NCBI GenBank assembly: GCA_963422655.1
Contig: OY730440.1
Span: 1,240,001 to 1,304,000, forward strand
DNA length: 64,000 nucleotides
Direction: 5' to 3'
Origin: CATQHS01 sp963422655
Lineage (GTDB): Bacteria > Actinomycetota > Acidimicrobiia > Acidimicrobiales > Aldehydirespiratoraceae
The translations under genes and the position numbers were made by a program. Every line of letters begins with the position of its first letter. Within the stretch, counting starts at the first letter, position 1. Under the pieces are notes generated by a model. It was not told where the DNA came from. It saw only the letters and a program-made list of their open reading frames with translations, and searched no databases. Below, piece by piece: positions 16,134 to 25,469 of this stretch.

Positions 16134-17613
16134 TAGATCTGGACGATACCACCAGCCCGACCTCGGAGCCGGCCTCGAGCTCGGTCACGTAGCTGGGCCC
16201 ATCGATCCGGACAACCACTCCCGCAGAAAGGCTCTCGTCTTGAACCGTTACCAAGCCCGAGACGACGAATCCGAGAGCTTCGAGCTCGGCTTCGGCCCTC
16301 GTCACTGACAGCCCGGTCACATCGGGCAGCCGCACCAGCGGCTCTCCCAGAGAGACGAAGAGCCGCACCTCACGGCCGGACTCCAGTGCGACGCCGCCTT
16401 CGGGCTCCGTGCGGACCACCTCGCCGGGGCGGGTGCCGGGTTCACGCACCAAGACAGCTTCCGGCTCCCAACCCAGAGCCGTGATTGCGGCGGCGGCGCC
16501 GATCTCGGTACGACCCAGGAGATCGGGAACGGTATCGATCTCTTGGCGGCTGTTCTGCCAGGCGAGCAAGGCCCCGGCCCCACCCCCCAGCACTACCAGC
16601 GCCGCCAGCAGGATCCTGGGCCAGCCCCGTCGGGTATCGTCAACGTCATCGAGGGGCACCGATGGCCGGGGAGCTGATGAGACCACGATCGGGGTGGGTG
16701 CGCTACCGGATCCGGAGCCACCGACCATGCTCGGGGCCGGTCCGGGCGGCTCCTCCGACAAAGAGCCGGCCGGGGTCGGGATCGTCGACGACATGTCGTC
16801 GACGGCCGGGGTCGATCGGGGCAGGGGCTCGGGTCGGGGCAGGATCTCCGCCGTCCGAAGCAGCTTCCCGATGAGCTCGTTCGGGCCGGGCCGGGCATCC
16901 CGGTCCTCGGAGAGCATCCTGGCTACCACCTCCTGCATCGGTCCCAGCGCCGGTCCCGGATCGAAGGAAGTACCCAGAGCCTCGACATCCACCGCGTCTG
17001 CGGTTACGGCCTCGACGATGGTCAGCCCCAGAGCCCGGATATCGACCTTTGGATCGGGAAGGTCATCGTCGGCCCACTGGAACGGGGAGAGACTGTCCGG
17101 ATCGGAGGCGAGCAATCGAGACAGGCCGAAATCGGCCACCCGCAGCCGACCACGGGTGTCGAAGAGCAGGTTGGACGGCTTGACGTCTTCGTGCACGAGA
17201 CTTTGGCCATGGAGGTAAGCGATGCCCCGAGCCGCCTCCAGGGCGACCATGAGCACCTGAGAGGGGGAGAGCCGGTGTCCGGCATCGACTATCGCCTGCA
17301 GGCTTCCCCCGTCCAGGTAGTCGGTCACCAGATAGGGTCCGCCGTCGTCGCCTCGATCCGACACGCCCAGCACGTGAGGGTGATCGAACGAAGCGGCCGC
17401 TTCCGCCACTCGCTCCAAGCGGCTCACGAAGTTGGAGTCGTCGGCCTGGGCCTGATCGAAGATCCTGACCGCGACCGGACGTCGCAGCACCGTGTCCTGG
17501 GCCCTGTGGACACGCCCGCAAGCCCCGGACCCCACCAAGGCCACGATCCGGTAACGACCATCGAGCACCCGGCCGGCATCGTCACTTCGCAACTGCGAGA
17601 CCATCGGCTCCAA
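16123..17613 (-). CDS. PASTA-domain Ser/Thr protein kinase, probably a pseudokinase
   Basis: Membrane protein kinase of the PknB type: kinase domain (21-255), proline/serine linker, one transmembrane helix (about 332-352) and two extracellular PASTA domains (361-425, 428-494). Several catalytic positions are altered. The beta-3 lysine is Arg (VAVRIF, R50), HRD is HED (141-143, Asp kept), and the activation segment after VADFGLS (159-165) has no APE motif. The glycine loop VGSGACGRVH and the metal-binding N148 and DFG Asp are intact. It may have weak or no phosphotransfer and act as a cell-wall-fragment sensor. The nearby gat and ligA genes give no functional clue. Confidence 0.85.
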   Translation of the reverse strand: MEPMVSQLRSDDAGRVLDGRYRIVALVGSGACGRVHRAQDTVLRRPVAVRIFDQAQADDSNFVSRLERVAEAAASFDHPHVLGVSDRGDDGGPYLVTDYLDGGSLQAIVDAGHRLSPSQVLMVALEAARGIAYLHGQSLVHEDVKPSNLLFDTRGRLRVADFGLSRLLASDPDSLSPFQWADDDLPDPKVDIRALGLTIVEAVTADAVDVEALGTSFDPGPALGPMQEVVARMLSEDRDARPGPNELIGKLLRTAEILPRPEPLPRSTPAVDDMSSTIPTPAGSLSEEPPGPAPSMVGGSGSGSAPTPIVVSSAPRPSVPLDDVDDTRRGWPRILLAALVVLGGGAGALLAWQNSRQEIDTVPDLLGRTEIGAAAAITALGWEPEAVLVREPGTRPGEVVRTEPEGGVALESGREVRLFVSLGEPLVRLPDVTGLSVTRAEAELEALGFVVSGLVTVQDESLSAGVVVRIDGPSYVTELEAGSEVGLVVSSRSTTQ

Positions 17614-17749
17614 ACCGTACCGAGCCCACCTCTACCCGGCCCGCCCCGTACGTCCGAGGGTGATCCCGGCGATGCTCGGCTCACTGGTCGGGCCTGATCG
17701 GGATCGGGCTGTGGGTGGTCTGCGCCGGCGGGCGTGGTTAGATCGGTGG

Positions 17750-18202
17750 ATGAGCTCACCCGACGCCGCCCGGACGATACCACGCTGGATATGGCTGGCA
17801 ATCCTGCTTCTCGTCGCGGCCGGCCTGGCCGGTTTCTGGCTGGCGGCGGTGGTCGGCGACGGCAGTACCGGCCCCATCGTGAGCGGCCACTCCGCCGTCG
17901 AGGGTCTGATCCCGGCTCGAGACAGCGAGGTGCTGCAACAACAGCCGGTGGGGATCGATCTCAGCGCGCCCTACGAGCTGATCTCGCTGGTCATCCATCC
18001 CAACAGCAGCTCTACCGGCGGGGTCGAAGTGATCAGCGAGACGCGCCATGTGGACGGCCTCAACCAGTTTCTGTTCAGGCCCGGACCGGACCGGCTGATC
18101 GATGCCCTCTCCCCCGACACCAACTGCGCAGTTGCGACCTTCGCCCTTACCGCTCGCCGTGACGACATCGCCACCGCAAAATGGTGCTTCGAAGTCTCGT
18201 GA
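17750..18202 (+). CDS. Membrane-anchored hypothetical protein
   Basis: A 150-residue protein with a short cytoplasmic start (MSSPDAARTIPRW), one strong N-terminal transmembrane helix (about 14-36) and an extracytoplasmic beta-rich domain containing two cysteines (NCAVAT and KWCFEVS) that could form a disulfide. ATG 17750 is chosen because the hydrophobic anchor then sits near the N-terminus and a TTAGAT element lies six bases before it. An upstream in-frame ATG at 17660 exists. No family is recognised. It is divergent from the kinase and converges on ligA. Confidence 0.6.
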   Translation: MSSPDAARTIPRWIWLAILLLVAAGLAGFWLAAVVGDGSTGPIVSGHSAVEGLIPARDSEVLQQQPVGIDLSAPYELISLVIHPNSSSTGGVEVISETRHVDGLNQFLFRPGPDRLIDALSPDTNCAVATFALTARRDDIATAKWCFEVS

Positions 18203-18204
18203 TC

Positions 18205-20238
18205 TCAGCCCGGAAGCTCACCCGTTTCCAGAAGCTGCCCGAAACCGGACTCGTCGATGACGGGTACCCCGGCTTCGGCGGCCTTGTTCACTTTGGCCGC
18301 GCCCGGGTCGGTGCCGGCTATCAGCGCGAACGTCCGGGACGACACGCTGCCAGGTGACTTGCCGCCACGAGCCACTACAGCCGAACGGGCCTCCTGTCGA
18401 CTGAAGCCGGCCAGCGTCCCGGTCACGACGACGGCCTTGCCCGCCAATGTCTGTGGTGCTCCCGGCTCCTCGACGGCCACCGAGTCGGCCTCCATCCTCA
18501 GCCCGGCCGCCCGGAGCCGGTCGATGAGCCGGCGGGCCCGCCTATCACCGAACCAGGTGCCAACGGCGGCGGCAATGACCGGCCCGAAGCCATCGACATC
18601 GGCCAGTTCGGCCTCGTCGGCATCGATGATCCTGTCCATGGTCCCGAAAGACGAGGCCAGAAGCCGGGCATTGGCCTGACCGATCTCGGGAATGCGCAGC
18701 CCGAACAGCAACCGGTTCAAGGGGCGACTACGGCTGGCTTCGATAGCCGACCTCAGGTTCGCGACCGAGACATCCCCGAACCCTTCCAGGGCCGCGATGG
18801 CGTCGAAGTCGAGCCGGTAGAGATCGGCGACATCACGCAGTAGGCCCTCGGTGACGAAGCGGTCGATGTTCTTTTCTCCCAAGAACTCGATGTCCATGGC
18901 CATGCGGCTGGCGAAGTGTTCGATACGGCCCCGCACCTGGCGGGGGCAGTAGAAGTTGACACAGAAAGTGGCTGCGGCTCCTTCATCGCGGCGAAGCTCC
19001 TCGTCACACACCGGACAGCAGCGGGGAAACACCCACCGCACCGAGCCGTCGGGCCGGTTGGCCGACACCGGTCCCACCACCTCGGGTATCACGTCACCGG
19101 CCCGGCGGACGATCACCGTGTCGCCGGGGCGGACGTCTTTGGCCGCAACCTGATCCTCGTTGTGGAGCGTGGCCGTGGTGACCGTCACCCCCCCGACGAA
19201 CACCGGGGCGAGCCGGGCGAAAGGAGTGGCCCGGCCCGAAGGGCCGATCGACACTTCGATGTCGAGAAGCGTCGTGGTTCGTTCTTCCGGGGGGAGCTTG
19301 TAGGCGATGGCCCAGCGGGGCGCCTTGGCATCGGCGCCCAGCTCGGCCTGGAGGTCAACATCGTCGACCTTCACCACCACACCGTCGAGCTCGTAGTCGA
19401 AGTCGTGGCGACGAGCCTCGAAGTCGACGACGTAAGCCTCGACCGCAGCCAGATCGTCCAGTCGGACGGCGTGCTCGTTGACCGGAAACCCCAACGAGGC
19501 GAGCCACCGCAGGGTCTCGATGTGAGAAGTGAGCCGGAGCTCACCGCTGACGGCGCCGAGCTGATAACACCAGAAGGACAGGCCGCGCTCGGCGGTGACA
19601 GCAGGGTCCTTCTGGCGTAGCGAACCGGCCGCGGCGTTGCGGGGATTGACGTACGGCTTCTCGGCCCGAGCCTGACGACGCTGGTTGAGGGCCTCGAAGG
19701 CTGGCAGCGACAAGTAGACCTCGCCCCGAACTTCGAGCGTGGCCGGTGCGTCGGGTCCGAACCGGTGGGGGATGTCGGAGATGGTCGCCACGTTGCCGGT
19801 TACGTCCTCACCGATCCGGCCGTCACCGCGAGTGGCGGCCTGAACCATCCGGCCCTGCTGGTATCGCACCGAAATGGCCAGACCGTCGAACTTGGGCTCA
19901 CCCGTGTAACCACCGACCACCCGACCGCCCAGGCGCCGCTGCACCCGCTCCTCCCAGGCTTTCAGCTCGACCAGGTCGAAGGCGTTGTGAAGCGACATCA
20001 TGGGAGTGGTGTGCACCACGGGCGCAAAAATCGGATTGGGAATGCCACCGACCCGTCGGGTGGGTGAATCGGGCTCGGCCAGATCGGGGTGGGCATCTTC
20101 GAGGTGGCGCAGCTCGGCCAAGAGCCGGTCGTAGTCGGCGTCGGGGATTTCGGGGTCGTCGTAGTCGTAGTAGCGCCGGGCGTGATGGTCGAGCGTCGCC
20201 CGCAGTTCCTGCATGCGGACCTGCGGATCCCCTGCCAT
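18205..20238 (-). CDS. ligA: NAD+-dependent DNA ligase
   Basis: Essential replicative ligase, 677 residues. Domain order: Ia (YYDYDDPEIPDADYD), adenylation domain with the adenylated lysine K116 in EPKFDGLAIS, OB fold, four-cysteine zinc finger (CCPVCDEEL ... FCVNFYCPRQ, about 405-430), helix-hairpin-helix repeats, and a C-terminal BRCT domain from about 598 (LAGKAVVVTGTLAGFSRQEA). All motifs are intact. Three bases separate its stop from the convergent upstream gene. Confidence 0.97.
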   Translation of the reverse strand: MAGDPQVRMQELRATLDHHARRYYDYDDPEIPDADYDRLLAELRHLEDAHPDLAEPDSPTRRVGGIPNPIFAPVVHTTPMMSLHNAFDLVELKAWEERVQRRLGGRVVGGYTGEPKFDGLAISVRYQQGRMVQAATRGDGRIGEDVTGNVATISDIPHRFGPDAPATLEVRGEVYLSLPAFEALNQRRQARAEKPYVNPRNAAAGSLRQKDPAVTAERGLSFWCYQLGAVSGELRLTSHIETLRWLASLGFPVNEHAVRLDDLAAVEAYVVDFEARRHDFDYELDGVVVKVDDVDLQAELGADAKAPRWAIAYKLPPEERTTTLLDIEVSIGPSGRATPFARLAPVFVGGVTVTTATLHNEDQVAAKDVRPGDTVIVRRAGDVIPEVVGPVSANRPDGSVRWVFPRCCPVCDEELRRDEGAAATFCVNFYCPRQVRGRIEHFASRMAMDIEFLGEKNIDRFVTEGLLRDVADLYRLDFDAIAALEGFGDVSVANLRSAIEASRSRPLNRLLFGLRIPEIGQANARLLASSFGTMDRIIDADEAELADVDGFGPVIAAAVGTWFGDRRARRLIDRLRAAGLRMEADSVAVEEPGAPQTLAGKAVVVTGTLAGFSRQEARSAVVARGGKSPGSVSSRTFALIAGTDPGAAKVNKAAEAGVPVIDESGFGQLLETGELPG

Positions 20239-20295
20239 CGCCCGGGGAGCTTAGCGGTGGCCGCAGTGGCCCGATCGGTGCATGCTGACCCCGAC

Positions 20296-21189
20296 ATGGA
20301 CACACGCGACAAGCTGATACGAGCCGTCATGACGCCGCGCACCCCCGCCGTGGTGGCCTGGCTGGTGGTGGCCACCGGATCGCTGTACGCCGACGCCTTG
20401 GCCCCTACCGCCAGCGGGTTTCGCAGCTCCGTGTCAGTCGGCCTCTGGGTCGTTTTCGCTGCGACCCTGGCCGTCATGGTCCTGCCCGGCGCGCTGGCCC
20501 TGACCGTGACCCGCGTCATCGTTCCCGCCAACCTGATCACATCGCTGTGGGCCATCGCCGTCATCGACGACCGGTCATGGTCGAGCCATGGCATCGGCAC
20601 GGCCGCGGCGGCGATGGCCGCCGGCGCCGTACTCCACCCAGCCTTCGGCGACAGGCTCGTGGACGCCGGCAGCTACGGCTACGAGCGCCGCTTTCTGCTC
20701 CGGGTCCCCGGACCGATCCTGATCACCTTGGTCGGGCCCATGTGGGCACTGGCCGCGGCCGGGGCCATGACCGGGCCGCTGTTGCTGGCCGACCAGAAGT
20801 GGGTTCTGGGGAGCGCAGCAGTGGTCGTCGGTCTTGCGGTATCGATCCTGGCCGTACGGGCCCTGCACCGACTGGCCCGGCGCTGGCTGGTATTCGTACC
20901 GGCCGGGATGGTGGTGCACGACCATCTCACCCTGGCCCAACCGGTGCTGGTGGCCCGGTCCGAGATCTCCGCGATGGGACCGGCCCCGGCGACGACCGAC
21001 GCCACCGATCTGACCGCTCAGGCCCTCGGTCTGGCCTTGGACGTGCGTCTCGTGAGACCGGCGGCCGTAGCGGTGGTCAAAGGTCGGAATGCCAAGCAGG
21101 ACCAGACCGTGACCGCGGTGTTGGTGACGCCCACCCGGCCGGCTCTGGTGTTGCAGGCCGCCGCCGATCAGGGCATCCCCATCGGCTGA
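20296..21189 (+). CDS. Integral membrane protein of unknown function
   Basis: 297 residues. The first two thirds form about six membrane helices (residues 15-200), followed by a soluble C-terminal domain ending VLVTPTRPALVLQAAADQGI. A single family could not be named. ATG 20296 starts just before the first helix, and frames further upstream only run antisense to ligA. It converges on mnmA, with a small inverted repeat between the two. Confidence 0.7.
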   Translation: MDTRDKLIRAVMTPRTPAVVAWLVVATGSLYADALAPTASGFRSSVSVGLWVVFAATLAVMVLPGALALTVTRVIVPANLITSLWAIAVIDDRSWSSHGIGTAAAAMAAGAVLHPAFGDRLVDAGSYGYERRFLLRVPGPILITLVGPMWALAAAGAMTGPLLLADQKWVLGSAAVVVGLAVSILAVRALHRLARRWLVFVPAGMVVHDHLTLAQPVLVARSEISAMGPAPATTDATDLTAQALGLALDVRLVRPAAVAVVKGRNAKQDQTVTAVLVTPTRPALVLQAAADQGIPIG

Positions 21190-21193
21190 GCAG

Positions 21194-21217
21194 AACCCAC
21201 GCCGGCCTAGGTGGGTT
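21194..21217. terminator. Possible bidirectional terminator
   Basis: AACCCAC (21194-21200) and GTGGGTT (21211-21217) form a 7-bp stem with a 10-base loop between two convergent genes. There is no strong T tract on either side, so it is only a candidate. Confidence 0.35.
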
Positions 21218-21225
21218 CGGGCGGT

Positions 21226-22269
21226 TCAGCTTCGTCCCGCGATACCGCCCCCCACCACGACATCGTCGGCGAAGGCCACCACGCTCTGGCCCGCAGCCAC
21301 GATCCGGTGAGGCCGGTCCCATCGAACGGTCGCCCCGCCGATCCCCTCTTCGATACAGGCCCGAGCCGAGGTTCCGTGAGCAGAGGTCTGCACCCCGACC
21401 CGCCCCCGGACCGGGCCGTCCACCCACTCCCAAGACTCCAGCGGGGTGCGGTCCCGGTCGAGCTCGGCCCGGCTCCCGACGGTGACCGTGCGCGATCCGG
21501 GATCGACGTCGAGCACGTAACGAGGGATGCCATCACCGGAAGGGCCCAGGCCCCGGCGCTGGCCGACGGTCACCAGTTCCACTGCATCGACTGTGCCCCG
21601 GGGCCGGTCCGAGGTGTCGACGATACGGCCCGGGTGCAACGGGATGCGATCCCCGAGGAAGGCCCGCCGGCCCGCCGCCGAGGTGATGAAGCAGACGTCC
21701 TGGCTGTCGGGCTTGGCCGCGGTGGCCAACCCCCGGGCTCGGGCTTCCCGGCGGACCTCGTCCTTGGTCGTCTCTCCGACCGGTAACAGCAGGCGGGCCA
21801 GCACCGGCAGTCCCAGCATGTACAGCACGTAGGATTGGTCCTTGCGCCGGTCGGCGCCTCGGGCCAGCCGCGGTCCTCTGGGGGTGGCCACGATCCGGGC
21901 GTGGTGTCCGGTGGCGACCGTTTCGAAGCCCAGGGCGTCGGCCCGCCGGAGCAACCGGTCGAACTTCACGTGCCGGTTGCACTCGATGCAGGGGTTGGGT
22001 GTTCGACCGGCACCGTGATCAGCCACGTACGGGTCTACGACGTGGCGTTGGAAGTGACCGCCGAAGTTGAAGACGTGGTGTTCGATGCCCAAGCGGTCGG
22101 CCACCCAGCGGGCATCGTCCACGTCGGAGACCGAGCAGCATCCGGAGTCGCTGGGGCCGCCCCAGAGCTTCATGGTCGCTCCGACCACTTCGTAGCCGGC
22201 ATCGAGCAGCCGGGCTGCGGCCACCGACGAGTCGACTCCTCCCGACATGGCTACCAGCACCCGGCTCAT
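21226..22269 (-). CDS. mnmA: tRNA-specific 2-thiouridylase
   Basis: Thiolates U34 of tRNA Lys/Glu/Gln using sulfur relayed from a cysteine desulfurase. The PP-loop MSGGVDSSVAAARLL is at the N-terminus. The two catalytic cysteines lie in TPNPCIECNRHVKF and SQDVCFIT. ATG 22269 fits the family start (MSRVLVAMSGG); a TTG four codons earlier is less likely. It starts one base after the cysteine desulfurase stop, so sulfur donor and acceptor genes are coupled. Confidence 0.96.
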   Translation of the reverse strand: MSRVLVAMSGGVDSSVAAARLLDAGYEVVGATMKLWGGPSDSGCCSVSDVDDARWVADRLGIEHHVFNFGGHFQRHVVDPYVADHGAGRTPNPCIECNRHVKFDRLLRRADALGFETVATGHHARIVATPRGPRLARGADRRKDQSYVLYMLGLPVLARLLLPVGETTKDEVRREARARGLATAAKPDSQDVCFITSAAGRRAFLGDRIPLHPGRIVDTSDRPRGTVDAVELVTVGQRRGLGPSGDGIPRYVLDVDPGSRTVTVGSRAELDRDRTPLESWEWVDGPVRGRVGVQTSAHGTSARACIEEGIGGATVRWDRPHRIVAAGQSVVAFADDVVVGGGIAGRS

Positions 22270-22270
22270 G

Positions 22271-23431
22271 TCAACCCCCACCGAACCGGTCGAGCCGCTC
22301 GACCCCGGCCGAGATCACCTCGACGGCCCGGTCGACATCGGAGTCCGCGGTGGTGTGACCGAGGGACAGGCGCAGCGATCCCCGGGCCAGCTCGGAGGGC
22401 ACCCCCATGGCTGACAGCACGTGGGAGGGGTCCTGGGCTCCGCTGGAGCACGACGACGCGGCCGAGGCCCGCAGACCGGCTTCATCGAGCAGGAAGAGCA
22501 GCGCTTCGCTCACGATGGCTTCGAAACAGATGTTGGCGATTCCGGCGGCCAGATGGGCCCGATCGCCGTCGGGTGCAGCCGAGACCCGCATCCGATCACC
22601 GAAATGTTCGATCAGGGAGTCGAGTAGACGGTCTCGCATGACCCCCAAGCGAGCGATCTGTCGGTCGCGGTCGGACACGGCCACTTCCAGCGCCGCCGCG
22701 AAAGCGACGGCGCCGGCCACGTCGGGGGTACCGGCTCGGCGGCCTCGTTCCTGGCCGCCCCCGACGATGAGCGGATCGAGCTCGACCCCGTCCCGCACGA
22801 TCAGAGCTCCGATCCCCACGGGGGCGCCGATCTTGTGGCCGGTGACCGACACCAGGTCGTAACCCGCCGTCTCGGTGGCCACATCGATCCAGTTCACGGC
22901 TTGGACGGCGTCGGTGTGCAGCAACGCATCCGAGGCCTGCGATCGCACCAGCCGGGCTATGTCGCCCAAGGGCGAGATGGAGCCCACCTCGTTGTTGACA
23001 GCGATGACCGAGACCACGGCCCCGCCGCCGGGGCCGACCAGGGTCACGGCCTCGGCCAAGGCAGCTTGGTCGATCAGGCCCTTGGCGTCGATGGGTACGA
23101 CCAGACCACCGCTTCGCTGCACCGGTTCGAGGACGGCATGGTGCTCACCGGCGCTGGTCACGGCCCGGGCCTGACCGCCCCTGGCCCCCAGCGCCCCCCG
23201 GACGGCCAGGTTGTCGGCTTCGCTGCCGCCCGAGGTGAACACCACCTCACCGGGCTCGGCTCCGAGGGCGGCCGCTACCCGCCGACGGGCCTCGTCGAGG
23301 GCTCGGCGGGCCCGGCGGGCGGTTCGGTGGGCGCCGGTGGGGTTGGCCTGGTGCTCGGCCGCCGCGGCCAGCCACGCGGCCCGGGCCTCGGGCCGCAACG
23401 GGGTGGAGGCAGCGTGATCCAGATAGATCTC
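22271..23431 (-). CDS. Cysteine desulfurase (NifS/IscS family); exact start uncertain
   Basis: PLP enzyme that supplies persulfide sulfur, here probably to MnmA encoded directly downstream. The N-terminal family motif EIYLDHAASTPLRPEAR begins at 23431. A TTG at 23398 would cut this motif, so the true start lies further upstream, but no ATG, GTG or TTG is in frame for the next 16 codons (candidates are only CTG or ATC). Other landmarks: FTSGGSEADN, the PLP lysine in SVTGHKIGAPVG, the active-site cysteine in AASSCSSGAQDPSHVL, and RLSLGHTT. I give the range from the first clearly conserved residue. Confidence 0.9.
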   Translation of the reverse strand, partial: EIYLDHAASTPLRPEARAAWLAAAAEHQANPTGAHRTARRARRALDEARRRVAAALGAEPGEVVFTSGGSEADNLAVRGALGARGGQARAVTSAGEHHAVLEPVQRSGGLVVPIDAKGLIDQAALAEAVTLVGPGGGAVVSVIAVNNEVGSISPLGDIARLVRSQASDALLHTDAVQAVNWIDVATETAGYDLVSVTGHKIGAPVGIGALIVRDGVELDPLIVGGGQERGRRAGTPDVAGAVAFAAALEVAVSDRDRQIARLGVMRDRLLDSLIEHFGDRMRVSAAPDGDRAHLAAGIANICFEAIVSEALLFLLDEAGLRASAASSCSSGAQDPSHVLSAMGVPSELARGSLRLSLGHTTADSDVDRAVEVISAGVERLDRFGGG

Positions 23432-23511
23432 GGTCGGCTCCGACGGGACGAACGTGGTGGGCGCGCTGATACAGATCAGCCTACGGGATCGGGTTGGGCC
23501 ATTATCTGGGG

Positions 23512-23982
23512 GTGAAGAATTCGGGGGTCACCATTCGGGTATCGACTGTTATCAGCGCCGGTGCGGCCGAGGTGTGGGCGGATGTGCGTCACATCGCCAG
23601 CCATGTCGAGTGGATGCAGGACGCGGTGTCGATCGAGTTCGAGGCGGGGGATGGATCGCAGGAGGGCAGTTCGAGCAACCGGGAGGGGGTGGGGGTGAGC
23701 TTCAGATGCCTGACCAAGGTCGGTCCCGTCCGGCTCACCGACCGCATGGAGGTCACCGAGTGGGTCGAAGGCCGAGTCATCGGCATCCGACACCGGGGCC
23801 TGGTGACAGGCTCGGGCCGGCTCGGGTTGACTCCCATGGATCACTCCCACACCGAGGTCGTGTGGGAGGAGCGGCTCGAGTTCCCAGCCCGGCTGGGCGG
23901 ACCGCTCGGGGCGGGGCTGGCCCGGCCCATACTGCGCCGGATCTGGTCCCGCAACCTTGCCAACCTGGCCGCCCGCTTCTGA
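23512..23982 (+). CDS. SRPBCC (START/polyketide-cyclase-like) family protein
   Basis: 156-residue single-domain protein with the helix-grip pattern. A beta strand TIRVSTVISAGAAEVWADV leads into a helix and HVEWMQDAVSIEFE, then four antiparallel strands (RLTDRMEVTEWV, GIRHRGLVTGSGRLGL, TEVVWEERLEF) and a long C-terminal helix ending NLANLAARF. Such proteins bind hydrophobic ligands. GTG 23512 has CATTAT six bases ahead and fits the family start better than the TTG six codons earlier. It is divergent from the cysteine desulfurase. The ligand is unknown. Confidence 0.75.
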   Translation: MKNSGVTIRVSTVISAGAAEVWADVRHIASHVEWMQDAVSIEFEAGDGSQEGSSSNREGVGVSFRCLTKVGPVRLTDRMEVTEWVEGRVIGIRHRGLVTGSGRLGLTPMDHSHTEVVWEERLEFPARLGGPLGAGLARPILRRIWSRNLANLAARF

Positions 23983-23990
23983 CCGGGGGC

Positions 23991-24014
23991 CACTCCAAGT
24001 CCAAGGCCCTTGGA
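23991..24014 (+). terminator. Possible terminator after the SRPBCC gene
   Basis: CTCCAAG and CTTGGAG, about ten bases apart, can pair just after the stop of the SRPBCC gene and before the convergent rhomboid gene. A T tract is missing. Confidence 0.25.
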
Positions 24015-24049
24015 GATCTGGTGATGAGCGTAGGCCAGGTCCGGGAATG

Positions 24050-24970
24050 TCAAAAGATCGGATCATGCCATCGGGCCGCGGCCCAAACCGATCCGGCTAC
24101 GATCGCGACGGCCAAGACTCCGACCAGCACGGTGATCAACCAGTCCGGCGCCCGGCGCCGGGTCAGCATCAGAATCAGCCATCCCACCGCGGCCCCGGTG
24201 ACGAGCCCGCCCCCATGGCCACCGACGGAGATGCGAGGAATCATCAACGTCAAGGCCAGATTGAGGGCCAGCACGGGCATCAGGGGTGTCCTCCAAACGG
24301 AGATGCCGACCGACCGCTGAGCCAGCAACAGAGCCCCCATCAACCCGAACACCGCTCCCGAAGCGCCCAGGGTGGGCTGATTGGGGCTGACCAGAAGCAC
24401 ACCGAAAGCGCCGCCCAGCATCGCCACCAGGTACAGGGCGATGAAGCGAACCCGTCCCAACAAGTGCTCGAGCAGCACGCCCAGTATCCATAGGGCGTAG
24501 AGGTTGAAGCCCAGGTGGAGGATCCCGTCGTGGAGGAAGGCGTGGGTAACGAGCCGGTAGTACTCACCGGCATCCACACCGACGATCTGCCATTGGCCAC
24601 CATGCAGGATGACCTGCCACGAGAAGAGCGAACCGTCGACGAGTGCATTGGCGCCGACCTGCATCAGGGATCCCCCGGTCATCTGTGAATAGATGAAGCC
24701 GGCCAGGCTCAGGCCGATGAACGTCTGGGTGGCTCGAGGTTTCGTATCCACCCACCTACCGGGGACAACGGTCCGGATCTTTTCTTGCCGTCCACCCCGA
24801 CCGTGGCGACCGGCACGGTTGCTCAGGCATTCCGGGCAGTGGAATCCTACCGTCGCCGGGGTCATGCACTGCGGGCAGATGGGCCGATCGCAGCGCTGGC
24901 AGATCACCCCGCCCCGCTTGTCGGGATGCCGGTAACAACCAGGGAAATCGGTGCGGGCCGGTTCGGTCAC
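24050..24970 (-). CDS. Rhomboid family intramembrane serine protease with N-terminal zinc finger
   Basis: Polytopic membrane protease of 306 residues. The N-terminal 50 residues form a B-box-like zinc-binding segment (C12, C24, C27, C32, C35, C45, C48), as in many actinobacterial rhomboids. The catalytic Ser204 lies in GASGAVFG and His252 in GGHGGGLVTG, with the supporting HAFLHDGILHLGFNLYAL helix at 143-160. GTG 24970 (MTEPARTDFPGC) fits the family start; an open frame extends 27 codons further upstream without similarity. The substrate is unknown. Confidence 0.9.
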   Translation of the reverse strand: MTEPARTDFPGCYRHPDKRGGVICQRCDRPICPQCMTPATVGFHCPECLSNRAGRHGRGGRQEKIRTVVPGRWVDTKPRATQTFIGLSLAGFIYSQMTGGSLMQVGANALVDGSLFSWQVILHGGQWQIVGVDAGEYYRLVTHAFLHDGILHLGFNLYALWILGVLLEHLLGRVRFIALYLVAMLGGAFGVLLVSPNQPTLGASGAVFGLMGALLLAQRSVGISVWRTPLMPVLALNLALTLMIPRISVGGHGGGLVTGAAVGWLILMLTRRRAPDWLITVLVGVLAVAIVAGSVWAAARWHDPIF

Positions 24971-25117
24971 CCCGCGACCGTACCGGGATCGGACCGCGGC
25001 GCCGATGCGAGGCCCGACCCGGCGGTATCGAGACTCGAGGCCGGCGCCCACAGCACCGGGGTGCCTCCCGAAACGCCCAGCATCAATGAACCAACGACAT
25101 GGGCCGTGTTACCGCCT

Positions 25118-25378
25118 TTAGAGCCAGACCGCGCTCTCGCTCATGCCTAATGCGTTGGTCTCCACCACCTCGGTTACGCCCTTGACGCGGTCTTTCATGA
25201 TCCGTTCGATACCGGCTTTCAAGGTCTGGGTGGATGCGGGGCAGGTGACACAGGCGCCAAAGAGCTCGACCTCGACCACGCCGGTGGCATCGTCCACGCC
25301 GATCAACTTGATATCGCCCTGATCGGCCTGGATGGCGGGCCGGATGGTGGCGATGATCCGTTCGACTTCTTCCCGCAC
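25118..25378 (-). CDS. NifU-like iron-sulfur scaffold protein
   Basis: 86-residue protein made of the Nfu C-terminal domain only. It reads EVERIIATIRPAIQADQGD and carries the cluster-binding CxxC in GACVTCPAS at about residues 43-46. It assembles or carries [4Fe-4S] clusters, in keeping with the cysteine desulfurase 2 kb away and the many Fe-S proteins of the window (WhiB, F420 protein, UDG). Length and motif are typical of stand-alone Nfu proteins. Confidence 0.9.
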   Translation of the reverse strand: MREEVERIIATIRPAIQADQGDIKLIGVDDATGVVEVELFGACVTCPASTQTLKAGIERIMKDRVKGVTEVVETNALGMSESAVWL

Positions 25379-25469
25379 GCCCCAATCCTGCCCAGTCCCG
25401 GGGATGATCCCAACTCGATTGAATCTTGCTTCGGGTTCTTGGCGGCCGGCATGGGCCTACCCTCATGCC

